A DNA stretch of 64,000 bases from an uncultured Peptococcaceae bacterium (lineage in GTDB: Bacteria > Bacillota > Limnochordia > Darwinibacteriales > Darwinibacteriaceae): assembly GCA_937988745.1 (NCBI GenBank), contig CALKAR010000252.1:7008-71007 (forward strand), in the 5' to 3' direction. Under the pieces are notes generated by a model, which was not told the origin of the DNA, made no database searches, and was given only the letters and a program-made list of their open reading frames with translations. Shown here one piece after another: positions 7,744 to 16,169 of the stretch (position 1 is its first letter; each line of letters opens with the position of its first letter). The position numbers were made by a program, and so were the translations under genes.

Positions 7744-9285
7744 TTGGTATTCGCCTGTGCGTTATTCTCTTGGGCTGTAGGCAGTCTGCTTGGTCAATAC
7801 ATCTCCCTGTTCTATGCAAATTGGAGCTTTCCTCTTTGGCTCTATGGACTGCTTCTTCTGTTTGCTGTGGAGAGCGTGTATTACTCCGCCTATGTGCTTT
7901 CTCCCCGGACACCGGTTTCGTGGCGTTTATTAGAGCTAGGCTTGATGTGGCTGTGTACTACGATTATTCTCCGGGTTAGGATGAGTTTTCCATACCCATG
8001 GTGGGCGTTCTGGCGGGCTGTTTCGGATTTGGAGTTTCTTATTCCATTCGGTCTAACCGTTTTTGTCTGGAGCATGGCTGGTGGATTTGGACAGCAAATT
8101 GCCAAAATGGCGCGCATCGCAGATGAACTGGGTGATCAAGCTGCCAGTACGATCAGCTGGGAGTTTGAGTCTCTTGTCATGAAGTCGGAGAACGCAAGCA
8201 TTCCGTTAGAATACTTTTTGCGCCGCTGGGTTGGCTTTGCGCTGCTCTTTGCCTGTTTCGCAGTAGCCGCACGCCGCACTGGTGTCGGAGTAGGAGCGGC
8301 AGCGAGTCCCATCTTATTAGGCGGGTTGTACACTTTTATACTAGGGACTGGCCTTTTTATTCAGGGTAGTGCCTATCTTTATCGCCTCACCACGATTTGG
8401 GAGCAGATCAAATTAGAATATCCCAAGCTGCTCGCACCAAATTGGATGCGTAGCTTGTTGATTATATGTCTTGCTTTCATAGTAATGGTGAATGTTATTC
8501 CCGTAGATTTCTCGCCTCTAACCTATGATGATTTAGTTCGGATCATTTCCAGTATATTCAGGCGCCTAACCGCTGATCCACCGGAGCTGCTGGGGCCTCC
8601 TGACGAAGACCTCAGCGCGCCCGAATCTGGTGGAGCACCTTCGATGTCTTGGCAGCAGCTAGCGGATGAAGAACCTCCGCTTTGGGCAGGAATAATAGCT
8701 ATTTTGTATATCGTAGTGTTTTTTGGTGGGATTGTGCTGGCAGCCGGTGTTTTTCTGGGCTTTCTTATTGTCACTTTTGCCCAAAGTGAACTGGAACGGC
8801 TGCGAGGACTGCCGAAAGCCGCAGCCAAGTTTTACTCTGCGGTGCGAGAGGCTGTTCTGCAGTTGTATGGCTTTCTGGCTCGAGGATTTCGCAGAGTAAA
8901 GGAATACGCGGGTGCTAAGATAAGCTTACCCAAGAAGGCCTCTGTGAGGCCTGAAAGTTTCCACAATAGGTCTCCTGGAAGGATAGATCCCCTTGCCCAG
9001 GATATTCGCAGCGCGTATCGGCAGCTGGTCAGACAGTCATCCAATCTCGGTATGCTGGTGAAGCCAGGAAAGACACCTCGTGAATTTGGCCAGCAGCTGC
9101 AGAAGGCTCTTCCGGAGCAGGAATCGGATATTGCTCAATTTATCGAGACCTATCATTTGGCCCGCTACAGTCATCACAGTCTCGATGACAGAATAACAAC
9201 TCGAGCTCTGACCGCGGCAGAGCGCATTCTATCATCCCTGCAGAGAATAGTAAGGGGGAAGGATATTGACAGAACCACGAATTAA
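7744..9285 (+). CDS. Membrane protein with C-terminal DUF4129
   Basis: A 513-aa membrane protein: about six hydrophobic segments in residues 1-260, a seventh at about 315-345 and a basic cytosolic region. The last 100 residues (KPGKTPREFGQQL ... FIETYHLARYS) match DUF4129, found at the C-terminus of transglutaminase-like proteins partnered with DUF58/MoxR. The transglutaminase core itself is absent. TTG start with AAGGAGGGG upstream. It overlaps the moxR gene by 20 bases, suggesting coupled translation. Confidence 0.8.
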   Translation: MVFACALFSWAVGSLLGQYISLFYANWSFPLWLYGLLLLFAVESVYYSAYVLSPRTPVSWRLLELGLMWLCTTIILRVRMSFPYPWWAFWRAVSDLEFLIPFGLTVFVWSMAGGFGQQIAKMARIADELGDQAASTISWEFESLVMKSENASIPLEYFLRRWVGFALLFACFAVAARRTGVGVGAAASPILLGGLYTFILGTGLFIQGSAYLYRLTTIWEQIKLEYPKLLAPNWMRSLLIICLAFIVMVNVIPVDFSPLTYDDLVRIISSIFRRLTADPPELLGPPDEDLSAPESGGAPSMSWQQLADEEPPLWAGIIAILYIVVFFGGIVLAAGVFLGFLIVTFAQSELERLRGLPKAAAKFYSAVREAVLQLYGFLARGFRRVKEYAGAKISLPKKASVRPESFHNRSPGRIDPLAQDIRSAYRQLVRQSSNLGMLVKPGKTPREFGQQLQKALPEQESDIAQFIETYHLARYSHHSLDDRITTRALTAAERILSSLQRIVRGKDIDRTTN

Positions 9286-10231
9286 CTCTATCACTCAATT
9301 TGGGCAGACTGTAACAGAGAACATCAGTAGGGTTATCGTTGGTAAGAAATCAGAGATTAAGCTTATCTTGACGGCCCTTCTCAGCGAGGGGCATATCCTC
9401 CTCGAGGATGTGCCAGGCGTAGGTAAGACGATGCTGGCCCGCGCTCTCGCTAGATCGATTGGGGGAGAGTTCAGCAGAATCCAGTGCACACCAGACTTGC
9501 TTCCGTCTGATATTACTGGAGTTTCAGTCTTTGATCAAAAGGCTGGGAATTTTGTTTTCCACCCAGGGCCAATCATGGCTCAGATTGTGTTGGTCGATGA
9601 AATTAATCGTGCAACACCACGTACTCAGGCTAGCCTCTTAGAAGCCATGGGAGAAGCTCAATTGACTGTCGATGGTACTACATACGAGCTTGGTCCCCCC
9701 TTTCTCGTAATAGCGACCCAGAATCCGATTGAGTACGAAGGAACCTTCCCACTGCCTGAGGCCCAGCTGGATCGTTTTTTCATGCGGATCAGCCTGGGTT
9801 ATCCCTCGCTGGATGAAGAAAAGGAAATCCTGCGCCGGCTGCAGACAGAAAAACCTTTGGCTAATCTGGCACCATGCAGCAGTCCACAGGAAGTAATCCG
9901 AATGCAGCAATTGGTCCGGGACGTTTTCGTAGAAGAGTCAATCCGCGATTACATTACCCGGCTGACACATGCGACTCGCAGCCATCGCAGTGTGAGGCTT
10001 GGTGCTAGTCCGAGAGGATCCTTAGCTCTGATGAGAGCTAGTCAAACATGGGCAGCTCTTGAAGGGCGTGACTATGTCATTCCCGATGATGTAAAGTCCA
10101 CGGCGGCCAGCATCCTAGCGCACCGCTTAATCCTATCTCCAGAAAGCGAAATGCGAGGATTGACTGGGACAGCTGTCATTAATGAACTGCTCAACCAGGT
10201 ACCGGTGAAAGCGGAGCCAGAAATGACTTAA
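9266..10231 (+). CDS. MoxR family AAA+ ATPase
   Basis: A 321-aa ATPase with Walker A GVGKTML near residue 50, Walker B VLVDEINR near 110, sensor 1 ATQNP near 150 and the sensor-2/lid Arg region after residue 240. MoxR proteins act as chaperone-like ATPases for VWA or DUF58 partners. TTG start with AAGGGGGAAGG upstream, inside the end of the DUF4129 gene. The gene order DUF58-DUF4129-MoxR is reversed from the common MoxR-first order. Confidence 0.93.
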   Translation: MTEPRINSITQFGQTVTENISRVIVGKKSEIKLILTALLSEGHILLEDVPGVGKTMLARALARSIGGEFSRIQCTPDLLPSDITGVSVFDQKAGNFVFHPGPIMAQIVLVDEINRATPRTQASLLEAMGEAQLTVDGTTYELGPPFLVIATQNPIEYEGTFPLPEAQLDRFFMRISLGYPSLDEEKEILRRLQTEKPLANLAPCSSPQEVIRMQQLVRDVFVEESIRDYITRLTHATRSHRSVRLGASPRGSLALMRASQTWAALEGRDYVIPDDVKSTAASILAHRLILSPESEMRGLTGTAVINELLNQVPVKAEPEMT

Positions 10232-10313
10232 GCTGATTGGGAAAGGCAGGAAAGTTCTCTTAAATATGGAATAATACCGTGGGACCAATTGTTAAATAAA
10301 GGAGGCAGTTGCT

Positions 10314-11630
10314 GTGAAAGAATTCTTCCCTGAAGTCACCAAGATTCAATATGAAGGGGAAAAGTCAAAGAATCCGCTGGCATTTCGATACTACAACCCC
10401 GATGAAGTTGTTGGCGATAAGACCATGGAGGAACACCTGCGGTTTTCCATGGCCTATTGGCACACCATGACCGGTGGCGGACAGGACATGTTCGGTGTTG
10501 ATACCGCTATCCGTCCTTGGAATAATGTGAAAGACCCGATGGAAGTAGCCCGGATGCGTGCTTATGCCGCGTTCGAATTCATGGAAAAGATGCAGATTCC
10601 TTATTTCTGCTTCCATGACGTCGATTTGGCACCTGAAGGTGAGACACTTCAGGAAACCTTCCGCAACATTGATGAGATTGTAGCTATTATTAAGGACCTT
10701 ATGGCTCAAACAGGCAAGAAGCTGCTCTGGGGTACTGCCAACCTGTTTGGTCATCCTCGGTTTATGCATGGTGCCGCAACGTCGCCTAATGCTGATGTTT
10801 TTGCTTACTCGGCAGCTCGGGTAAAGCGGGCCCTCGAGATCACTAAGGAACTCGGCGGCGAGAACTATGTCTTTTGGGGTGGAAGAGAAGGCTACGAAAC
10901 CCTGTTAAACACCGATATGAAATTAGAGCTGGATAACCTAGCTCGCTTCCTGCATATGGCCGTTGAGTATGCGCAAGAGATCGGTTTTAAAGGGCAATTC
11001 CTGATTGAGCCTAAGCCAAAAGAGCCCACCAAGCATCAGTATGACTTTGATACTCAGTCCGTACTGGCATTCCTCAAGACTTATGACCTTGATAAATATT
11101 TCAAGGTGAACATTGAGGCTAACCATGCAACCTTAGCTGGTCACACCTTCCAGCATGAGTTGCGTTATGCTCGGATCAATGGTATCTTGGGCAGCGTTGA
11201 TGCTAACCAAGGCGACGAATTGCTCGGCTGGGATACAGACCAGTTCCCAACCAATATTTATGTGACTACATTGGCCATGTACGAAATCCTGTTGAACGGT
11301 GGCTTAGCTCCCGGTGGGCTTAACTTTGATGCGAAGCCTAGACGGGGCTCACATGAACCAATCGACCTTTTCTACAGTCACATTGCGGGTATGGATGCCT
11401 TTGCGCGCGGCTTGAAAGTAGCCCATAAGCTGATTGAATCCGGCGAATTGGAGAACTTCATTGCTGAGCGCTATCAGAGCTACACCACTGGTATTGGTAA
11501 GAAGATTGTCGATGGAGAAGTTGGCTTTAAAGAACTTACCGAATATGCGCTCCAGAACAATCCGATTGTTCTCAGCTCCGGTCGCCAAGAGATGCTCGAG
11601 AACATCATCAACCGTTACTTATTTGAATAA
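10314..11630 (+). CDS. xylA: Xylose isomerase
   Basis: A 438-aa xylose isomerase (EC 5.3.1.5), which interconverts D-xylose and D-xylulose in the cytosol with two divalent metals. Signature segments: FCFHDVDLAPEG with the catalytic His, LIEPKPKEPTKHQYDFD and NIEANHATLAGHTFQHE for metal binding, and NQGDELLGWDTDQFP. Length is normal for the class II enzyme. GTG start with AAAGGAGG upstream. No xylulokinase or xylose transporter is nearby, so it is a lone gene; a terminator closes it. A TTGGGA-N17-TTAAAT stretch upstream may be its promoter. Confidence 0.97.
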   Translation: MKEFFPEVTKIQYEGEKSKNPLAFRYYNPDEVVGDKTMEEHLRFSMAYWHTMTGGGQDMFGVDTAIRPWNNVKDPMEVARMRAYAAFEFMEKMQIPYFCFHDVDLAPEGETLQETFRNIDEIVAIIKDLMAQTGKKLLWGTANLFGHPRFMHGAATSPNADVFAYSAARVKRALEITKELGGENYVFWGGREGYETLLNTDMKLELDNLARFLHMAVEYAQEIGFKGQFLIEPKPKEPTKHQYDFDTQSVLAFLKTYDLDKYFKVNIEANHATLAGHTFQHELRYARINGILGSVDANQGDELLGWDTDQFPTNIYVTTLAMYEILLNGGLAPGGLNFDAKPRRGSHEPIDLFYSHIAGMDAFARGLKVAHKLIESGELENFIAERYQSYTTGIGKKIVDGEVGFKELTEYALQNNPIVLSSGRQEMLENIINRYLFE

Positions 11631-11650
11631 TCGAAAGTGGTATAGGACTT

Positions 11651-11678
11651 GGCCCAGCTTGGTGAGCTGGGCCTTTTT
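11651..11678 (+). terminator. Rho-independent terminator of xylA
   Basis: GGCCCAGCT/AGCTGGGCC, a 9-bp perfect stem with a 5-base loop and five T residues, lies 20 bp after the xylA stop. Confidence 0.92.
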
Positions 11679-11705
11679 GACATTGTGTTTCGGATATTAT
11701 AAAAT
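11677..11705 (+). promoter_or_regulatory. Promoter of the BadF-like/ThuA unit
   Basis: TTGACA (11677-11682), a 17-base spacer and TAAAAT (11700-11705). It starts inside the T-run of the xylA terminator. The roughly 115-base leader that follows has two small inverted repeats: AATTG/CAATT near 11754 and TTGAG/CTCAA near 11775. Confidence 0.65.
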
Positions 11706-11822
11706 GGTGAAGAGAATAATTGAGGGGGGAGGGAAAGAAGCTCTAGTAACGCGAATTGGCACAATTTTTTCTTAAGTTGAGTGTGCCTCAATTCACAATT
11801 AACGAACTATGCTTCAGACTAT

Positions 11823-12707
11823 ATGAATAAGCAGTTGTATCTTGGAATTGCTGAAGATAATGGAGTTTCTATGGCAATTTTAGGCGATGGAAAAGGAAAT
11901 GTTCTAGGACGCCGGCTTGGTAGATCTTTTGACTATCAGCGGCTTGGGAAGGAACAAGCTCGAGCTAATCTTTACTCCTTGGTCCATTCGATGCATGATT
12001 TCCGCGGCTCTCTTCGCCTTCATACCGTATCCTTGGCAGTCCCGTTGCGAGCTGCTTATCAGGCAGAAGAATTCTTCGGCCTAGTACATAGTGTAGTTGA
12101 TACTTCCTTTATACGGCTTTACAGCTTTTCAGAAGCTGCAATGTGCGGTATGCGGGGCAAGAAGCCAGAGATTCTGCTGTTGACTGACAACAAAGGGTCG
12201 CTTCTCTTCCGACGCGATGGGCGCCATTTTACCAAGCCCATGCCTGGAGGCGGTGCGATGGACGTTGTCAAGAAAGCTCTCAACTATGTGGAGCTGTACC
12301 CATCTGAGTTTGGTGTGTCTGAATTGCAGGAGTGTTTAACTGAGTGGTGGGTGGATCCCTGTAAAAGCAGGGCTGGTTACATCGTAACGGAAATTGAGCG
12401 TTTGGCCGATACAGGTAATTTGCCCGCACTAAAGATTATGAGTCATGCCGCTCACAGCATGATTAAGGCAACGGCTGCGGCCATCGAAGTTCTGGACAGA
12501 CAAAATCCCCTGATTGGATTGTGCGGCAGTGTAGCTCTAGGAAGCCGCAGTGTACAGAGAAAATTCTGCAATGTTATTCGGTGGCTCTTCCCAAAATCAC
12601 GAATAGAAGCAGCGGCTCATGCTCCAGCAAAAGGAGCTTACCTTTCAAGTCTCGTTCCACAAGTAGAAGAGCGGAAAAATCACAAGCAGGTTTTCTCTAC
12701 AGTATAG
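11823..12707 (+). CDS. Degenerate BadF/BadG-type (ASKHA) kinase-like protein
   Basis: A 294-aa protein with the outline of a BadF/BadG/BcrA/BcrD or N-acetylglucosamine-kinase ATPase: an N-terminal YLGIA strand, a middle Gly-rich loop near residues 125-145 (LTDNKGSLLFRRDGRH, then PGGG) and C-terminal helices with SHAAHSMIKA. The usual phosphate-1 motif DGGGT is replaced by AEDNG and the AGTGS loop by TDNKGS, so ATP-dependent activity is doubtful. The ATG at 11823 has no strong ribosome site; an in-frame upstream start at 11781 is less likely. It lies 40 bp upstream of a ThuA gene. It may be a pseudo-kinase sensor or regulator. Confidence 0.55.
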   Translation: MNKQLYLGIAEDNGVSMAILGDGKGNVLGRRLGRSFDYQRLGKEQARANLYSLVHSMHDFRGSLRLHTVSLAVPLRAAYQAEEFFGLVHSVVDTSFIRLYSFSEAAMCGMRGKKPEILLLTDNKGSLLFRRDGRHFTKPMPGGGAMDVVKKALNYVELYPSEFGVSELQECLTEWWVDPCKSRAGYIVTEIERLADTGNLPALKIMSHAAHSMIKATAAAIEVLDRQNPLIGLCGSVALGSRSVQRKFCNVIRWLFPKSRIEAAAHAPAKGAYLSSLVPQVEERKNHKQVFSTV

Positions 12708-12747
12708 GAGAATCAGTTCTAAAAACAACAAGGAAAGGTAGGCCGCG

Positions 12748-13482
12748 ATGTCTGACGTTATTAAAGTTACAATATGGAATGAATATCGGCATGAGTTAGA
12801 AAATGATGCGGTAGCTGAGATTTATCCTGATGGAATTCATAATACTATTGCAGAGTTTTTAGGGAAAGAAAAAGATATTCAAGTTAGAACTGCTACCTTA
12901 CGGGAACCAGAGCATGGTTTGACAGAAGATGTTTTAAATGAAACCGACGTACTTATCTGGTGGGGTCACATGGCCCACGGTGACGTGGCTGATCATGTGG
13001 TGGAACGTGTTTACAATCGTGTTCTTGCCGGAATGGGCTTAATTGCTCTTCATTCGGCCCATCATTCGAAGATCTTCCGCAAGTTGATGGGGACATCATG
13101 TGATCTGCGCTGGCGGGACGATGGGGAAAAGGCCCGGGTTTGGGTTGTCGAGCAGGGGCACCCGATTGCTCAGGGCTTAGGAGATTATTTTGAGATCCCT
13201 CAAGAAGAGATGTATGGAGAGCGTTTTGATGTTCCTGCACCTGATGAGTTGGTGTTTCTCACTTGGTTCAAAGGTGGCGAGGTGTTCCGGAGTGGATGCT
13301 GTTATCAGCGAGGACGTGGACGCATCTTCTACTTCCAACCGGGTCATGAAACCTTTCCGGTGTATCATCAGCCTGAAGTTCAGCTGGTTATCCGGAACGC
13401 AGTGCGTTGGGCAAGACCAACATTTACAGAACAGCGTCCTGTATTGATGCACAGTAAAGAACCTTTAGAACCGATTAATTAG
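12748..13482 (+). CDS. ThuA-like domain protein (trehalose utilisation family)
   Basis: A 244-aa ThuA family protein, with a class-I glutamine-amidotransferase-like fold. Recognisable segments: VTIWNEYRHE at the start, DVLIWWGHMAHGD near residue 70, GLIALHSAHHSKIF near 93 and the terminal FYFQPGHETFP. ThuA proteins are tied to sugar metabolism, including oxidation of trehalose and other sugars, but the reaction is not settled. AGGAAAGGTAGG precedes the ATG. It shares a transcript with the kinase-like gene. Confidence 0.85.
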   Translation: MSDVIKVTIWNEYRHELENDAVAEIYPDGIHNTIAEFLGKEKDIQVRTATLREPEHGLTEDVLNETDVLIWWGHMAHGDVADHVVERVYNRVLAGMGLIALHSAHHSKIFRKLMGTSCDLRWRDDGEKARVWVVEQGHPIAQGLGDYFEIPQEEMYGERFDVPAPDELVFLTWFKGGEVFRSGCCYQRGRGRIFYFQPGHETFPVYHQPEVQLVIRNAVRWARPTFTEQRPVLMHSKEPLEPIN

Positions 13483-13574
13483 GCGGTCCAGTGTCGCCTT
13501 CCTGTATCAGATGGGCATGCAACATGCGTTTCTGGGAATTATACTACCAGAGTGTACAGCGAAGGAGGGCGATT

Positions 13575-14021
13575 ATGTCGACAACCATCATGCAGCAGCC
13601 GCTTACGCAGACTCAGCTTCGTGAAGCAATCCTCGATTTTGCTCAGAAGCGGGATACAGGATATTTGGGTACAACAGGCCCAGATGGGGTACGGGTTAGC
13701 CCTGTGCGCTATTTCGTGGACAACGATTTGAATGTGTACATTCATTCAAAGGGCGGGCAGAAGTTCACGAATCTACAGTACAATCCACAGGTATGTCTGC
13801 TTGTGTCGACCCCATTTCATGATAATTTCCACAAGGTTCAAGGCGTACAGCTCTTCGGAACGGCACAGATTGCCGAACCGGGATCGCAGTTATACGCAAC
13901 TGCGGAAGAATTATGTCCTTGGCAGCATCCCGATGATACCCGCCTGATTTACATTCGCGTCGAGCGAGCTGTTTATGTCGATCGAGTTACAGATCAGATT
14001 AAACAAGAATGGGTCCGTTGA
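13575..14021 (+). CDS. Pyridoxamine 5'-phosphate oxidase-like flavin split-barrel protein
   Basis: A 148-aa protein of the FMN-binding split-barrel (PNPOx-like) family. The core shows YLGTTGPDGVRVSPVRYFVDND, then IHSKGGQKFTNLQYNPQVCLL, the usual flavin-pocket region. Too short for true PdxH; more like heme or F420/flavin-linked nitroreductase relatives. GAAGGAGGGCG sits before the ATG at 13575; an in-frame upstream start at 13491 lacks a ribosome site. A clear terminator follows. Confidence 0.8.
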   Translation: MSTTIMQQPLTQTQLREAILDFAQKRDTGYLGTTGPDGVRVSPVRYFVDNDLNVYIHSKGGQKFTNLQYNPQVCLLVSTPFHDNFHKVQGVQLFGTAQIAEPGSQLYATAEELCPWQHPDDTRLIYIRVERAVYVDRVTDQIKQEWVR

Positions 14022-14026
14022 CAGCG

Positions 14027-14055
14027 GGCGCACCTTAGTTGGTGCGCCTATTTTT
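14027..14055 (+). terminator. Rho-independent terminator
   Basis: GGCGCACC/GGTGCGCC, an 8-bp perfect stem with a 6-base loop, then TATTTTT, right after the split-barrel gene. Confidence 0.88.
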
Positions 14056-14078
14056 GAACTCAGGGAGGAGTGTCTTCT

Positions 14079-14789
14079 GTGAAACGGATGCTGGTTCTTT
14101 TATGTATTTTCCTTCTAAGTACGGGGAAGATACAGTCTCATGCAGTGAACCCATATTGGGAGCGTATCAGGTCAGGCCTACCCAATCAGATCATTGTGCT
14201 GCATGATCTCTATGAGTATCAAGGTGAGGTCGTTCATGTTCGAACCCAAATTCCGCGCATCTGGGGCATGACGGACGCCGATGTTCAGGCGAGGATTAAC
14301 GAGGAACTCGCCCGACGAGTGGAGCAGTTTGCCGCTGAACTTATTTCCTTAGCGCAAGAAGCCTATTCTGAATTCGGTGAAGAGATGCTGCGGCCTTTCT
14401 TTCTACCATATGAAGGGATAGTAGAATATCACGTTAGGTTCAACCGGGGCGGTCTGCTGAGCCTTGTGATTAACTTCTATCAGTTCACAGGCGGTGCCCA
14501 CGGTATGACGCATCTCGAGACGATCAACCTTGATCTCACAACAGGCAGACTGCTGGCCTTCAACGATTTATTTCCTGATGCTGATGCGCTGGAAAAACTA
14601 GTTCAGATTATAAATGACCGCATTGCAGAAGATCCTTATTGGTTTTTTATCGATGAGTTTGATGTCTCTATGTTTGCTGAAGACCAGTCGTTTTACTTCA
14701 AAGACGATCATATAGTCGTTGTTTTTGGTTTGTATGAAATAGCACCCTATGCGGCAGGAATACAGGAATTTGCTCTCCCTGTGTGGTAG
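14079..14789 (+). CDS. Secreted DUF4163/DUF3298 domain protein (RsiV-type sensor domain)
   Basis: A 236-aa exported protein. A signal peptide covers residues 1-21. The rest resembles the DUF4163-DUF3298 pair found in anti-sigma factor RsiV and in PdaC-type deacetylases: YQFTGGAHGMTHLETINLDL and the closing GLYEIAPYAAGIQEFALP. No membrane anchor or cytosolic anti-sigma part is present, so it is a free extracytoplasmic domain. GGGAGGAG sits eight bases before the GTG at 14079, which therefore wins over the GTG at 14070. Role unknown; RsiV relatives bind lysozyme. Confidence 0.8.
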   Translation: MKRMLVLLCIFLLSTGKIQSHAVNPYWERIRSGLPNQIIVLHDLYEYQGEVVHVRTQIPRIWGMTDADVQARINEELARRVEQFAAELISLAQEAYSEFGEEMLRPFFLPYEGIVEYHVRFNRGGLLSLVINFYQFTGGAHGMTHLETINLDLTTGRLLAFNDLFPDADALEKLVQIINDRIAEDPYWFFIDEFDVSMFAEDQSFYFKDDHIVVVFGLYEIAPYAAGIQEFALPVW

Positions 14790-14807
14790 ATTGGTACCGA
14801 AGTAAGG

Positions 14808-14835
14808 ACAGCCAAGTAATTGGCTGTTTTTTTTT
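14808..14835 (+). terminator. Rho-independent terminator
   Basis: ACAGCCAA/TTGGCTGT (8 bp; the last loop base is shared) followed by nine T residues, between the DUF3298 gene and the ytrA-like promoter. Confidence 0.92.
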
Positions 14836-14839
14836 GCGA

Positions 14840-14883
14840 TTGACATGAAGGGGCATACTGTATATATTAAAGATATACAGTAT
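14840..14883 (+). promoter_or_regulatory. Promoter and palindromic operator of ytrA-like operon
   Basis: TTGACA (14840-14845), a 17-base spacer and TATATT (14863-14868). A perfect inverted repeat ATACTGTATAT / ATATACAGTAT (11-bp arms, 14855-14865 and 14873-14883, spacer 7) overlaps the -10 box and start site. This is the expected place for an autorepressing GntR/YtrA dimer. Confidence 0.82.
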
Positions 14884-14923
14884 ATACAGAAGTAACACCA
14901 TGGACGGTAGAATGGAGAGAGCT

Positions 14924-15301
14924 ATGCGGATTATAATTTCCAACGCATCTTCCGACCCGATTTATAGGCAGATTGCTGATCAGATCAGAGATGCGGTTCT
15001 CCGGGGTGAGCTAGTAGAAGGGGCGCCGCTGCCATCAATTCGTGGACTCGCCAAGGAACTCCAGGTCAGTGTGATCACTACCAATAGAGCTTATGAAGAA
15101 CTAGAGAAGGAAGGTTTAATCACATCAATTCCTGGCAAAGGATCATTTGTTGCAGTTCATAATCAGGAATTGCTCAGGGAAAAACGCCTTCATCTATTGG
15201 AAGAAAAGCTGACGGACGCTATTGAAGAGGCGAAGCTGATGGGGATTTCTAAGGCGGAACTTATCGGTATTATCGAGCTGCTTTATGAAGGAGAGGAGTA
15301 G
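14924..15301 (+). CDS. GntR family regulator, YtrA subfamily
   Basis: A 125-aa regulator: winged helix at residues about 10-70 (DPIYRQIADQIRDAV ... LPSIRGLAKELQVS ... AYEELEKEGLI) and a short helical C-terminal part for dimerisation, typical of the YtrA subfamily, which controls neighbouring ABC transporters. I start it at 14924 (GGAGAG upstream); an in-frame ATG at 14900 is possible. It overlies a perfect palindrome at its promoter and is two bases from the ABC ATPase gene, so it likely represses this operon. Confidence 0.9.
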   Translation: MRIIISNASSDPIYRQIADQIRDAVLRGELVEGAPLPSIRGLAKELQVSVITTNRAYEELEKEGLITSIPGKGSFVAVHNQELLREKRLHLLEEKLTDAIEEAKLMGISKAELIGIIELLYEGEE

Positions 15302-15302
15302 T

Positions 15303-16169
15303 ATGGACAAAGCTCTGCAGTTAACTAATGTATCAAAGCATTATCCTGGTTTCAGCTTATCGAATGTGTCATTCGAACTGAAGCGGGGCTACGTGATGGG
15401 GCTGATTGGTCCGAATGGAGCTGGCAAGAGTACTTTGATCAAGCTCATTATGAACTTAGTTAAGCGGGACGGGGGAACTATTGAGGTCTTTGGCCTAGAC
15501 AACCAAGCGCACGAGCTTGAAATCAAGGAGAGAGTCGGCTTTGTCTACGATACCATACCCTTTTACGGCATGCTGACCATTAGCGAGATGAAATCACTTA
15601 TTGCTCCGTTTTATCAGAAGTGGAATGAGAATTTGTTCCGCAAATATCTCACCGAGTTTGGTCTCAATTCGGACCAAAAGATTGACAGCTTGTCCCGGGG
15701 AATGCAGACCAAGTTCCAGCTTGCGGTTGCGCTTTCTCATGATGCCGAATTGATCATCATGGATGAACCAACGTCAGGGCTGGATCCAGTTTTCCGGAGC
15801 GAACTCTTGGACATTCTTTATGACATTATTCAAGATGACGAAAAGACGATTCTGTTTTCTACCCATATCACGACTGATTTGGAGAAGATTGCGGACTACA
15901 TCACGTTTATCAATGATGGTCAGCTGGTCTTTTCAAAGCCCAAGGATGAAGTCTTAGAGCGCTATGCGATAGTCAAAGGCGGCCTTGATCTGCTGGGCAG
16001 CGGTCTGGAAAGGAATTTTTTGGGACTGCGCCGCGGCCAGACTGGATTTTCTGCTCTGACAGATGATTCAGAAGGGCTGATGCGCAAGTTCGGGCAGCAG
16101 CTTGTGGTGGAAAAAGCATCTTTGGAAGACATTATGGTATATATGGTTAGGGGTGAGCGCGGTGTCTAA
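15303..16169 (+). CDS. ABC transporter ATP-binding protein (YtrB-like)
   Basis: A 288-aa ATPase with Walker A GPNGAGKSTLI near residue 40, a degenerate signature (SLSRGMQTKFQLA) near 140 and Walker B LIIMDEPTSGLDP near 158. The C-terminal 80 residues are an accessory domain. The usual LSGGQ is LSRGM, as in YtrB/EcsA-like export ATPases. AAGGAGAGGAG precedes the ATG. It is the second gene of the YtrA-type operon and overlaps the permease gene by 8 bases. Confidence 0.9.
   Translation: MDKALQLTNVSKHYPGFSLSNVSFELKRGYVMGLIGPNGAGKSTLIKLIMNLVKRDGGTIEVFGLDNQAHELEIKERVGFVYDTIPFYGMLTISEMKSLIAPFYQKWNENLFRKYLTEFGLNSDQKIDSLSRGMQTKFQLAVALSHDAELIIMDEPTSGLDPVFRSELLDILYDIIQDDEKTILFSTHITTDLEKIADYITFINDGQLVFSKPKDEVLERYAIVKGGLDLLGSGLERNFLGLRRGQTGFSALTDDSEGLMRKFGQQLVVEKASLEDIMVYMVRGERGV

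Noticed and set aside
14900..14923. Longer start of the YtrA-type regulator
   Set aside because: The first ATG lacks a ribosome site, while GGAGAG precedes the ATG at 14924 and the DNA-binding domain begins soon after it.
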